DNA of 64,000 bases from Micromonospora arborensis (GTDB lineage: Bacteria; Actinomycetota; Actinomycetes; Mycobacteriales; Micromonosporaceae), in assembly GCF_003205615.1 (NCBI RefSeq), contig NZ_PYBV01000023.1, positions 47,684 to 111,683 of the forward strand, read 5' to 3'. Below, one piece after another: positions 19,025 through 27,154 of the stretch (positions are counted from its first letter, which is position 1; each line of letters begins with the position of its first letter). The position numbers and the translations under genes were made by a program. The notes beneath the pieces were generated by a model. That model made no database searches. It was given only the letters and a program-made list of their open reading frames with translations, and had not been told where the DNA came from.

Positions 19025-19462
19025 TCAGGCAGCCACCGAACCCGGCATCACCGAGGCCGGACGGATAGCCGCAGCCCGCAGCGAGTACGCCATGCGGGAG
19101 CGGCAGTCACCCGAAGACCGGCCCGGCTTGCACCGCTGCGAATCCACATACGGGGTCAAGGTCAAGCCTTCGAACTCCACAGCCGGCGGGTAACCCGGCA
19201 CTGTCGACGGCGGTGGCACCGGCTGCTGCGGCGCAACCACCTTCACCTTCACCTCAGTCGACCGGCCGAACTTCCCGGCCTCCGGGTCCAGGTCCATCAC
19301 CCGCACCACCCAGACCCGCTCCCCGGTTTCCTTGTCCCGCGCCTGGTTATCCGCCTCACCACGCCGCTCAAAATCGATCTGTGGCGAGACACCGAGGCAC
19401 AACGCCCCGGCGGGGAAGACGTACTCGGACGGAACCGGCACCTTCAACGTCATCGGAACCAC
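19025..19462 (-). CDS. Pra-like AICE activator (replication/integration/excision activator family)
   Basis: 145 residues from GTG 19462, chosen because GGAGGT lies six bases upstream; ATG 19453 is too far from it. The core VSPQIDFERRGEADNQARDK, then WVVRVMDLDPEAGKFGRSTE and PAVEFEGLTLTPYVDSQRC, recalls the actinobacterial family often named plasmid replication, integration and excision activator. In pSAM2, Pra switches on the rep-xis-int operon and is repressed by the GntR protein KorSA. The same logic fits here: a promoter overlapped by palindromes lies upstream, with the GntR gene next to it. Its rep and xis targets are gone. The family name is from memory of the sequence pattern. Confidence 0.7.
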   Translation of the reverse strand: MVPMTLKVPVPSEYVFPAGALCLGVSPQIDFERRGEADNQARDKETGERVWVVRVMDLDPEAGKFGRSTEVKVKVVAPQQPVPPPSTVPGYPPAVEFEGLTLTPYVDSQRCKPGRSSGDCRSRMAYSLRAAAIRPASVMPGSVAA

Positions 19463-19500
19463 TTCGAAACCTCCATCAGAATCGCCAACTCAACTAGTTG

Positions 19501-19550
19501 ACTTGTTAAGTTGGATCAAAAGTAGGCGCGGCTGACTTGACTTGTCAAGT
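19501..19550 (-). promoter_or_regulatory. promoter of the pra-like gene with two overlapping operator palindromes
   Basis: On the minus strand a -35 TTGACA (19543-19548), an 18-bp spacer and a -10 TACTTT (19519-19524) face the pra-like gene. A perfect palindrome ACTTGTCAAGT (19540-19550) covers the -35. A related ACTTGTTAAGT (19501-19511) lies just downstream of the -10, next to CAACTAGTTG (19491-19500). A further TTGTCAA half-site stands before the GntR gene near 20325. This suits repression of pra and autoregulation by the adjacent GntR protein. Confidence 0.65.
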
Positions 19551-19566
19551 GAAGTATTTGCCTGGA

Positions 19567-20298
19567 TTAGTCGAGCGGGTACACGTCTTCGAGATCGTGC
19601 CGACGGGCCGGCAGGAGAAGATCCACCGCCAGTAGCGGCCTGCCTGTCCGATCGCAGACGGACAGCAGCACTGTCAGCACCGGGTCGTGCTCACCGACCT
19701 GCAAAAGCTGCGCTTCTTCGGCGTCAGGAAGACGGGCCGATATCCGCTCGCTGACATGGTCGAAGCGGACGCGCTTGCGAGACGCCACGTGCCGCAGCAA
19801 CCCTTCGGGAAGAACGTCGGCACTGCCCACCCCTGTCCCGCCGGCCAGCTCGGGCCGCAGGTAGGCCGTGCCGAGTTCAACTGGGCCGAGACCATCGATG
19901 GCAATCACGCGGCGGCGCGCGACGACCGGCGTGCCGGGCTCCAAGCCCAGGGCTACAGCTGCACGAGGAGGGGCAGGCACCACGCCCGCAGCGAGCAGTG
20001 TGGAGCCGACACGCTCATCGTCTTCCAAAACCGCATAGCGGCGCTCTCTCTGTCGCTGGTCGGCGCCAGTGGGTCGACCGAGGACGAATCGGCCTTTTCC
20101 CTGCCGGCTGTCGATCCATCCGTCTTGACGCAGTAGGTCCAGGGCTCGCACGACGACCGGTCGAGAGGCACCGAACTCGCGGACCAACTCTGTTTCGCTG
20201 GGCAGCATTGAGCCTGGCGGGTACGTGCCGTCCTGGATGCGTTGCTGCACCGCATTGACGATCACGACGTACTTCGGCGGCGCAACTTCGATCGGCAC
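19567..20298 (-). CDS. GntR-family repressor, KorSA-like
   Basis: 243 residues from GTG 20298. The N-terminal winged helix is textbook GntR: GTYPPGSMLPSETELVREFG, then ASRPVVVRALDLLRQDGWID and QGKGRFVL. Residues 85-240 form a UTRA-like effector domain ending in a YLRPELAGGTG and LSVCDRTGRPLLAVDLLLPA pattern. In pSAM2-type elements the GntR protein KorSA represses pra and itself, holding the element in the integrated state. The palindromes between this gene and the pra-like gene are the obvious targets. It is transcribed in the same direction as pra, separated by about 100 bp. Confidence 0.9.
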   Translation of the reverse strand: MPIEVAPPKYVVIVNAVQQRIQDGTYPPGSMLPSETELVREFGASRPVVVRALDLLRQDGWIDSRQGKGRFVLGRPTGADQRQRERRYAVLEDDERVGSTLLAAGVVPAPPRAAVALGLEPGTPVVARRRVIAIDGLGPVELGTAYLRPELAGGTGVGSADVLPEGLLRHVASRKRVRFDHVSERISARLPDAEEAQLLQVGEHDPVLTVLLSVCDRTGRPLLAVDLLLPARRHDLEDVYPLD

Positions 20299-20335
20299 CG
20301 TTTCACCCCAGACGACAACTCAGCTTGTCAACAGG

Positions 20336-20644
20336 CTATCTGCGCTGCTCAGGTTCTGTCCAACGTCCCGCGTTGGCCATCCGAGTTGGCCTCGGGGCGA
20401 AGCTGCTCTGCCACTGACTCAGAGCGGTCTTCAAGCGGGCATTCTCCGCTCGGAGGCCAGCTTCTACGCCATCCCGCGCGGTCAGCTCGTCGACGACGGC
20501 ACGGAGAAACCCATAGACCTGTTCCTCGGCCAAGCCGCGTCGCCCGAAGTTGGTGCGACGGAACCGGATTCGCTTCACCTGCTCCGGGCAAAGCCGGGCC
20601 AAGCGTGACGCTGCCCGGAAGACGCCAACCGAATGCATGGTCAC
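20336..20644 (-). CDS. DivIVA-like domain protein of AICE
   Basis: 102 residues from GTG 20644, preceded by GAGGAGG at 5 bases. The motif TNFGRRGLAEEQVYGFLRAV resembles the N-terminal DivIVA motif (F-x-R-R-G-y-x-x-x-x-V-x-x-F-L). It is followed by a short coiled-coil-like stretch, GLRAENARLKTALSQWQ. DivIVA proteins bind curved membranes at poles. A conjugative element might use this to place its translocase, but that is speculation. The start overlaps the stop of the preceding gene as GTGA, so the two are translationally coupled. Confidence 0.7.
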   Translation of the reverse strand: MTMHSVGVFRAASRLARLCPEQVKRIRFRRTNFGRRGLAEEQVYGFLRAVVDELTARDGVEAGLRAENARLKTALSQWQSSFAPRPTRMANAGRWTEPEQRR

Positions 20645-20973
20645 CGCAACCTCCTCGAAGTTGAAACTGTCGTGCCGGCCTTCCGCCTCGCCCCGCTCCG
20701 CCCGGCGTGACCGGGGGGAGCGGGGAGTGCGCGCGCGGCGGCGGGAGCAGCAGTCGGAGTGATCAGTCGCAAGCCGGCGCGCTGCACGAAGACCTCTCGC
20801 CGATCGACGGCATTGCCCGCGCGGTCGAGTGAGTAGCCGGTCAGCCAGACCCAGCCGTCGTACGTCGGTCGGTCGCAGACTTTGATGACTCGGAAGATCA
20901 GCGAGCGATCCCTGCTGAACTGCACCGACGCACCTTCGCCGACGTGCAGAACGTCGCCCGGCTTTGGAAACAT
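20641..20973 (-). CDS. small conserved AICE protein of unknown function
   Basis: 110 residues from ATG 20973. The recognisable part is MFPKPGDVLHVGEGASVQFS and LIFRVIKVCDRPTYDGWVWL, a compact beta-rich segment, followed by a Pro/Ala/Arg-rich tail. An earlier in-frame start at 21084 would add 37 low-complexity residues and is less likely. It is first in a coupled pair with the DivIVA-like gene. No function can be assigned. The region 20974-21576 to its right holds no credible gene and includes the divergent promoter region for the XRE gene, with repeated AGGACCT motifs near 21486-21536. Confidence 0.6.
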   Translation of the reverse strand: MFPKPGDVLHVGEGASVQFSRDRSLIFRVIKVCDRPTYDGWVWLTGYSLDRAGNAVDRREVFVQRAGLRLITPTAAPAAARALPAPPGHAGRSGARRKAGTTVSTSRRLR

Positions 20974-21576
20974 CACCGCCCGCCCTCGCTTAGTGGATGG
21001 GCACCGAAGCAGGCGGGCTGTGGCCACGGCCGACACCGCGAATCGCCTGCCTGCACCTGCTCCGGTGCCCTGCTCAGGACGCAACCGCTACGACAAATGC
21101 CGCTGATCGCAGGTGCCGGCCGGTGCCGGCGCAGTCAGGGCAGTCCCGCCGTTGCAGCCGGTCCGGATCACTCGGCGCGCGAAGCGACCGCCGAGGGCTG
21201 GCCATCTTCCATCCACGCCCCTCGCAACCCGAGCAGGAAGCGTCGGCCCGTGAAGCGTGGTGCGTCGCCCCACCCGATCGCCCCTCGCCCACGCACTTGA
21301 GGACCCGGATACCGCCCCCGGCTACCTCCGCAGCCGGATCGACGCGGGCACGAGCGGTTCGGTGCCATTTTGACACATGCATCTCAGCGACCAGTACATG
21401 CACAATTGCGGTGGGTGAGACGTCCATGGTGGAGATAGAACACCCGGTTGCGGAGACCGATCGAGGACCGAAACAGCACCTCTGACGGACCTCGGGCGGA
21501 CACCATGAGGACCTGCGTTGTGCTCAGGACCTCACGTAAGTGAGCGTGGAGATAGCCCATCAGGAAGGCGTCGACG

Positions 21577-22887
21577 ATGGCCCGAGATCGCCGCGAACCC
21601 CGAACGGTCCTGGAGTACCTGATCCAGTGCAGCGACCGTACGTACGAGGAACTGGCCGACGAGTTCAGCCGCATGGACCCGCGCGCGGCGATCAGCGCGC
21701 GGCACCTCGGTCGGCTGGCTCGTGGCGAACGGGACCTGGCCTCATCAACCCCCGCTACACGGCGGGCTCTGCAGGCCATGTTCGGCAAGCCTGTCGATGA
21801 GTTGCAGCGCCCCTGGGCATCCCACCAGTTGACCCCTGCGCCGGCCCGACAGCTCATCGTCGAGCCCACCGGCGCCGGCCCGGAAAGGAACCTCCTCGCC
21901 ATGGCCGCACAACGCGCCCGCCAGTACGCAATGCTCGCCGCCGAAGCCACCTCCCCGGCAGCCATCGACCAGCTCACCGAGGACGTGCAGCGCCTCGCCC
22001 TCGCCTACCCGCAGCGACCGGTCAGCCAGATCCTGCCGGACCTGGCCGAAACTCAGGACACCCTGTTCACGCTGCTCGAACGTCGCCAACAGCCGACCCA
22101 GTCGCGTGACCTGCATTTCCTCGCTGGCATTACCAGCGGCCTACTCGCCAAGGTCTCGCACGACATGGCCGACCCGCACTCCGCCATGCTGCAAGCGCGA
22201 ACCGCCGTCCTCTGTGCCGACCAGTCTGGCCACCCCGGGCTGCAAGCCTGGCTCCGCGGACTTCAATCGCTGGTGGCCTACTGGGCCGGCCGGTACGCCG
22301 AAGCGGTCCGCTACGCCGAGGCGGGACGCGAGTACGCGACCCAAGCGGGCGGAACCTCGGCCGTCTGGCTGCCCGTCAGCGCCGCACGCGCCTACGCCGC
22401 GCTCGGTAACGCGGAACAGGCCAAGGCCGCCATCACCGAGGCTGAGGACACCTGGTCACGGGTACGCCCCGACGAGATGGACGAGATCGGCGGCATCTGC
22501 ACCTTCAACCAGCCCCGCTCGCTCTACTACGCCAGCGACGCCCTCGCCTGGCTGCCTGGCGAGGCCGACTCCACCGAGCGCTACGCCCTGCGTGCCGTCC
22601 AGGCGTACTCCGACCGCTACGACCCGGCGTGGGCGTTCGGCGACCAGGCCGGCTCCCACACCAACCTCGCCATTGCTCGCGTCGCCAGCGGAGAGCTCGA
22701 TGCCGCCGCTGATGCCCTCGCCCCCGTGCTCGATCTTCCCGCCGACCAGCGCATCAACGGCGTCATCCACTCGGTTCGTCGTGTCCACCAGGCCATTACC
22801 CGGGCCGGCCACGCCAATGACGCCCGTGACCTCATCGATGGGATCGAGCACTTCACGCACACGCCTGCCAACGCCCTTCCTCGCTAA
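21577..22887 (+). CDS. XRE-type regulator with TPR-like C-terminal domain
   Basis: 436 residues from ATG 21577. The N-terminal 75 residues form a helix-turn-helix of the actinobacterial XRE type (TVLEYLIQCSDRTYEELADE, then ISARHLGRLARGERD and RRALQAMFGKPVDEL). The rest is Ala-rich helical repeats (YWAGRYAEAVRYAEAGREYA, ARAYAALGNAEQAKAAI), typical of TPR sensor domains that follow such helix-turn-helix domains in Streptomyces and Micromonospora. Such proteins often regulate development or plasmid genes. It is divergent from the AICE regulatory genes and is followed 14 bp later by the GNAT gene, with which it probably forms an operon. Confidence 0.85.
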   Translation: MARDRREPRTVLEYLIQCSDRTYEELADEFSRMDPRAAISARHLGRLARGERDLASSTPATRRALQAMFGKPVDELQRPWASHQLTPAPARQLIVEPTGAGPERNLLAMAAQRARQYAMLAAEATSPAAIDQLTEDVQRLALAYPQRPVSQILPDLAETQDTLFTLLERRQQPTQSRDLHFLAGITSGLLAKVSHDMADPHSAMLQARTAVLCADQSGHPGLQAWLRGLQSLVAYWAGRYAEAVRYAEAGREYATQAGGTSAVWLPVSAARAYAALGNAEQAKAAITEAEDTWSRVRPDEMDEIGGICTFNQPRSLYYASDALAWLPGEADSTERYALRAVQAYSDRYDPAWAFGDQAGSHTNLAIARVASGELDAAADALAPVLDLPADQRINGVIHSVRRVHQAITRAGHANDARDLIDGIEHFTHTPANALPR

Positions 22888-22901
22888 GGCACCATCAGCA
22901 C

Positions 22902-23447
22902 ATGTACCCGATTACCATCCCCGGCCGCGTCATCACTCTTCGCGAACTGCGACCCGATGACGCGGCCGACGCTTTGGCGATCGTCGGTGACGACCGGGTG
23001 ACGCAGTGGCTCTCGTTCGACAGCCGCGACCAGGCCGCCACTGTCGCCATGGTTGAGGGAGCTGTAAGCCGTGCGCAGATCGACCCTCGCATCGAGTACT
23101 ACCTAGCGGTCGCAAACACCTCCGATCGCATGATCGGCTTCGCCCGCCTCGGACTCACCGGGCACCAGGCCGCCAAGCTCGGCTACGCCATCGGAGCGGA
23201 ACACTGGGGCCACGGCTACGCCACCGACGCAGCCCGAACCATCATCGACTACGGCTTTCGAGAGCTGAAGCTTCACCGCATCACCGCAGCTATCGGCCCC
23301 GACAACGCTTCCTCCATCGGCGTCGCCAAGCGGCTCGGGATGCAGTACGAAGGCCGGCTGCGCGATCACGTCTTCACCAACGGTGCCTGGCGTGACTCCC
23401 AGCTCTACTCGATCCTTGCCCCGGAGTGGAACGACACCGCCGGTTGA
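22902..23447 (+). CDS. GNAT-family N-acetyltransferase (RimJ/RimL type)
   Basis: 181 residues from ATG 22902. The RimJ-like start is ITIPGRVITLRELRPDDAAD. The acetyl-CoA binding motif A is in KLGYAIGAEHWGHGYATDAA, followed by GFRELKLHRITAAIGPDNAS and SIGVAKRLGMQYEGRLRDHV. This is the classical pattern of protein or small-molecule acetyltransferases of the RimJ/RimL group. The substrate is unknown. It is probably co-transcribed with the upstream XRE regulator. Confidence 0.92.
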   Translation: MYPITIPGRVITLRELRPDDAADALAIVGDDRVTQWLSFDSRDQAATVAMVEGAVSRAQIDPRIEYYLAVANTSDRMIGFARLGLTGHQAAKLGYAIGAEHWGHGYATDAARTIIDYGFRELKLHRITAAIGPDNASSIGVAKRLGMQYEGRLRDHVFTNGAWRDSQLYSILAPEWNDTAG

Positions 23448-23511
23448 GTGGCCCTGGTCGTTCAGTACGAGCGCGAGCAGTTCTGATCATGGTGGCGGTA
23501 CGATCGCCGCC

Positions 23512-23889
23512 ATGCGCGACGCCGACACGCCGCCGCAGGAACCCGCCGACCATTTCCGCGCTCGCGCCGAACTCACACCTCGCCAGCAGGCGGCCGTAAT
23601 CCGAGCCGCTGCAGCCGAAGTGCGCCAGCGCGTGCAGGAGTGGCGCGACTCGTCCGCGTGGCAGGACACACCGACGAACGCCCACCGTTACCAGGCGACC
23701 ATGGCCGGAGTCGCGGCGCTTGACGCCGTACCCGATCCGACCACTAAGGAGGAACTTGGCGAACTGTTCAGTGCCGTCCGCCCCCTACTTGCTGAGTGGC
23801 GGCCGAGCCGGCCTGGTCCCGAACAGCACATTTTCGTTGCGGTCGAGCGACTTCGGAAAGCGTGCGGTAGCGCCGACCGCGCCGAATGA
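23512..23889 (+). CDS. hypothetical protein
   Basis: 125 residues from ATG 23512. Charged, mostly helical and soluble: ELTPRQQAAVIRAAAAEVRQ, then a Trp-containing VQEWRDSSAWQ and a C-terminal HIFVAVERLRKACGS. There is no signal peptide or recognised motif. It lies 64 bp after the GNAT gene in the same direction and may belong to the same transcript. The interval 23890-24166 after it contains no gene I can support. Confidence 0.6.
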   Translation: MRDADTPPQEPADHFRARAELTPRQQAAVIRAAAAEVRQRVQEWRDSSAWQDTPTNAHRYQATMAGVAALDAVPDPTTKEELGELFSAVRPLLAEWRPSRPGPEQHIFVAVERLRKACGSADRAE

Positions 23890-24166
23890 CTTTACGTTTC
23901 CAAGGCGCCCGACAAGAGGGCCACACGCGCCTCCGTGAAAGCGCACAGCCCGGCTCCTCTGCGTTTGGGCCAGGGCCGGGACCGCACCGATCGTCCGGCG
24001 GATGGCGCGGACAGCCATGGCCGGCTGGACGTCGGCCGGCCCCACCGGCGGGCTGGCCGACGGCAGGACGGGACGGCAGCGTTCACGCTAGGTGCTGCTT
24101 GGTTGATCTCCGAGGAACCCTGGAGTTGCGGTGACAGCCTAGGGAAACCGAGTCATCAGCGCACGA

Positions 24167-26395
24167 GTGGCACATGTGGTCCACTATGTCCACGTGGACC
24201 GACGAACGAGACTGCATGTGAAGGTCGCGGGCGCGATTTTTGTGGCGGCAGCAAGCATCTGGGCCGCGCCGAAGATTCCGGTCTGGTGGACGAGCCTCAG
24301 AGAGGGGCGGGTCGGCCTAGTACATCTGGCAGCATTTGTCGCTGTAGCCGGACTTGCCTACACCATCGCTGCCGCCGTGCTAGTTCTTCGATCAAGACAG
24401 TCGGTTGACCGGTCTTCTGCCCCTACCGCGCCAAGTCGGCCGTTACGAGCCATACCGACCTGGGTTCTGCCAGTTGCAATACTCGTCTTCGCTGCGGTGA
24501 CCTGGATAGCTTTAGAGCTGCTACTTAGTGCCGTTCCAAAATCCGGATCATCGGTAGACCTAGCACGCCTTCGTGTAGACGCGGCCCGTACGGGGCTTGC
24601 GGTTGGAGCCGGCACGGTTGGTGCTCTTGGCCTGCTGCTGGCGTTTCGCAGGCAACAGGTTGCGGAGAGAACGCAGCAGGCAGTTGAGTATGATGCGAGT
24701 GAAAAACGAGTTACGGAACTCTACGTCAAGGCCGCCGATCAGCTCGGATCTGATAAGGCTCCAGTCCGGCTTGCTGGCCTCTATTCCTTGGAGCGGGTTG
24801 CCCAGGATAACCCGATACATCGCCAAACGATCGTCAACGTTATTTGCGCCTATATACGGATGCCTCAGGCTGGGCGAGTCTACGAAGATCGAAGCGAGGA
24901 AGTGCAGGGGGGCGGCGAAGCTATTTCGAGAGAGGTGGTGATTTCCGAGATCGAGAGGGCTTCGCGACAAGACGCCGCTGCTGAGCGGGAGGTAAGGCTC
25001 ACCGCTCAGCGGATACTGATCGACCACTTGCGACCTCAGTGGGAGGATGAGGCGGGAGAGGCTATGCCGAATCCGCAATTCTGGGCCGGCATTGATTTGG
25101 ACTTGCGGCAGGCGACCCTGCGCGGGTTCAATTTGAGTGCCTGTCAGGTGCGAAAGGCCCGATTCGATAGAGCCGTATTCTTAGAGGGCGCCGACTGTAG
25201 CAAGATGGTCGTCGAGGATGACGTGGAATTCACGGAGGCGGTGTTCGAAGGCGACATCGCCATGCGTGGAGTCTTGTTTACCGGAAAGGCTCGATTCGGT
25301 GGTGCGGTCTTCAACGCGCGCGCAGACTTTAGGGGCGCAATCTTCAATGGAGGGGCGCACTTCGGTGACGTCCGATTCGCTGCCGGTGCCGACTTCTCGA
25401 ACGCTATCGTGGTCAAATCAATAGGTTTCGACCGTGCCCATTTCGCCGAATGGTCAAACTTCGCCAGGGTCTCATTCGGAAGGCGGACGTACTTCTCGGA
25501 TGCCGTATTCGAAGGGCCGGCGGTTTTTGCTCGTTCCACCTTCGCACTAGTTGCAGCATTCTCTCGCGCAACATTCGGGGATGAAGCTTGCTTACGAAAT
25601 GCAACCTTTGAGTCCGATGCTCATTTCGATGGTGCTGACTTCTGGGCAAAGGTTGATGTCCGTGCCACGAAGGTGTTTGGTCCGGCGAACTTTCGAAAGT
25701 CGACCTTCGCCAAGAACCTGGACCTCATTGGTGCCACTTTTCATGAGGAGGTAGACTTTCGATATTCGAGGTTTGAACAGCGAACACGATTCTGCGATGT
25801 TCGTTTCTACGGCAACGCCTTGTTCTCTCGGGCGATCTTCCTGAAGCATGTACGATTCGACAAGTGTGAATTCGGCAAGTATGTGGGCTTTGGAGGCGCT
25901 AGGTTCAAGGGGTCCGTTGCATTCGGCGGCGTCGTTTTCCACGAGCTTTGCCAATTTACGGGGGCAAGGTTCCAGCGGCAAGTCTTTTTCGCATCAACAG
26001 AATTCAGGGATATTGCATCTTTTTCTCGGGCGGCTTTCCGGGCTGAATTCAGGTGCCACAAGGTTATTTTCGCTGGCGAAACGGTGTTTGATGGAGCCAG
26101 CTTTGCTGTTCCTCCAGAATTTGTCGACTGTCAGGTCGGGGGCGCCGCCTTGGGTTCTGAGTGGCCAGATGCATGGGTTGTAGTTCGGGAAGCCCTTGTA
26201 CTGAATAGCCGTGTTGATTCGAGCGACCTGGATAGAGCTGTGAGCATGGCACCTCCGGCGAACTATTACCTCGACGCTACTGCACAATTGCCCAGCCAGG
26301 CGTCGCGGCAAGCCTCCTGGGTGGAGAGCTCAACGAGCGGCAGCGAGGGTGAGGCTGAAGCCTCAGACGTCGGCAACCAAGCACCAACGACGTAA
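24167..26395 (+). CDS. pentapeptide-repeat membrane protein
   Basis: 742 residues from GTG 24167; other in-frame GTG codons lie slightly downstream, so the start is uncertain. The N-terminal 170 residues hold about four hydrophobic segments (near 20-35, 50-72, 95-120 and 137-155). Next comes VTELYVKAADQLGSDKAPVR and LAGLYSLERVAQDNPIHRQT, a segment that commonly precedes pentapeptide repeats in actinobacterial proteins. From about residue 320 to 640 there are long runs of A(D/N)FxxAxF-type units, expected to form a right-handed beta-helix. The coding sequence is visibly AT-richer than its neighbours, which points to recent transfer. Function unknown; membrane-tethered protection or scaffold roles are guesses. 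Confidence 0.85.
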   Translation: MAHVVHYVHVDRRTRLHVKVAGAIFVAAASIWAAPKIPVWWTSLREGRVGLVHLAAFVAVAGLAYTIAAAVLVLRSRQSVDRSSAPTAPSRPLRAIPTWVLPVAILVFAAVTWIALELLLSAVPKSGSSVDLARLRVDAARTGLAVGAGTVGALGLLLAFRRQQVAERTQQAVEYDASEKRVTELYVKAADQLGSDKAPVRLAGLYSLERVAQDNPIHRQTIVNVICAYIRMPQAGRVYEDRSEEVQGGGEAISREVVISEIERASRQDAAAEREVRLTAQRILIDHLRPQWEDEAGEAMPNPQFWAGIDLDLRQATLRGFNLSACQVRKARFDRAVFLEGADCSKMVVEDDVEFTEAVFEGDIAMRGVLFTGKARFGGAVFNARADFRGAIFNGGAHFGDVRFAAGADFSNAIVVKSIGFDRAHFAEWSNFARVSFGRRTYFSDAVFEGPAVFARSTFALVAAFSRATFGDEACLRNATFESDAHFDGADFWAKVDVRATKVFGPANFRKSTFAKNLDLIGATFHEEVDFRYSRFEQRTRFCDVRFYGNALFSRAIFLKHVRFDKCEFGKYVGFGGARFKGSVAFGGVVFHELCQFTGARFQRQVFFASTEFRDIASFSRAAFRAEFRCHKVIFAGETVFDGASFAVPPEFVDCQVGGAALGSEWPDAWVVVREALVLNSRVDSSDLDRAVSMAPPANYYLDATAQLPSQASRQASWVESSTSGSEGEAEASDVGNQAPTT

Positions 26396-26687
26396 GCACA
26401 GGGGAGGCGGTGCTATCTCGCCGATAAGGCCTCCGCGGGGACGATCTAAGCCGCCTTTAGCGGCAGTCAGCCATGAGGGACCCAGGCACCCTCCCAGATG
26501 GCGCGAGCCTGATTGTGGCCGACCCTTGTGTTATTGATGGTGGGTCGACGCGCACCTGCGGATCGGAGCTTCGCTGTTGGGTTGGCTGCAGCCGCTGATC
26601 GTGGTTGTACCGACCCTCATCGTCGGATGGGCCGTCGGCCAGGCCCTCAGCAGGCAACATGCGCTTTGACAGTTGATCTGCGATCTG

Positions 26688-26800
26688 ACTGCCGAAACGT
26701 TCTCATCAGGATCAAGGCGGCCCGCAAAGCGGGCCGCGCCGGCCCGGCCCCGGCCTGCTGGCGACGTCCGGCCGGCATCGGCCGGGCCGGCCGGCCATGT
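26688..26800. repeat. dispersed repeat, copy A (about 110 bp)
   Basis: It begins ACTGCCGAAACGTTCTC, continues with GGATCAAGGCG, a small hairpin (GGCCCGC/GCGGGCC) and CGGCCTGCTGGC with TCCGGCCGGCATCGG. A diverged copy with the same order of blocks lies at 31508-31620, outside the element. The surrounding gene-free stretch 26396-27154 also holds a short hydrophobic open frame near 26570-26669 without a start codon, which I do not call. Confidence 0.6.
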
Positions 26801-26929
26801 TGAAGAACGACCAGGACCATTAGGACCTCGGGGCTCCGCCCCGAACCCCGACCCTCCTCGGAGATCAGCCGGGTCGGATCCCCTCGCCGGGCACCACAAG
26901 GGCTACCAGCCTCCCCGGACGGGGCCAAG

Positions 26930-27154
26930 GTCGTTCCTTAGGGTTGTTTTGTCTGGATGGTGTTCCGGGCCGCCGGGTTGGTTGGGTGTGGCTCAAGGTC
27001 GTTTGCCGTCAGGTGGCTATGGACGAGCGGCCGCCCAGCCAGCCCAGGGCGCCCTTGGCCGCTGATTGAGATCTGCGAGTCGTCGCTTGCTAAGGAACTG
27101 CCGGCGGGGTCGTCCGAGGTGACCTGGATCTGGGTGCTTCGGGAGGACGGCTTG
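26930..27154 (+). other. left non-coding end of IS110-type element, candidate bridge-RNA region
   Basis: About 220 bp with no gene directly upstream of the transposase start. IS110-family elements encode their guide (bridge) RNA in such a non-coding end. Several GC-rich inverted pairs are present, for example around 27035-27062. The exact element boundary is not determined. Confidence 0.35.

Noticed and set aside
21384..21977. 197-residue minus-strand frame
   Set aside because: Overlaps the start of the XRE regulator, which has a convincing helix-turn-helix and start; the frame has no motif.
26570..26669. Short hydrophobic open frame ending QALSRQHAL
   Set aside because: It has no start codon or ribosome site and sits in a patchwork of repeats; possibly a gene remnant but not supportable.
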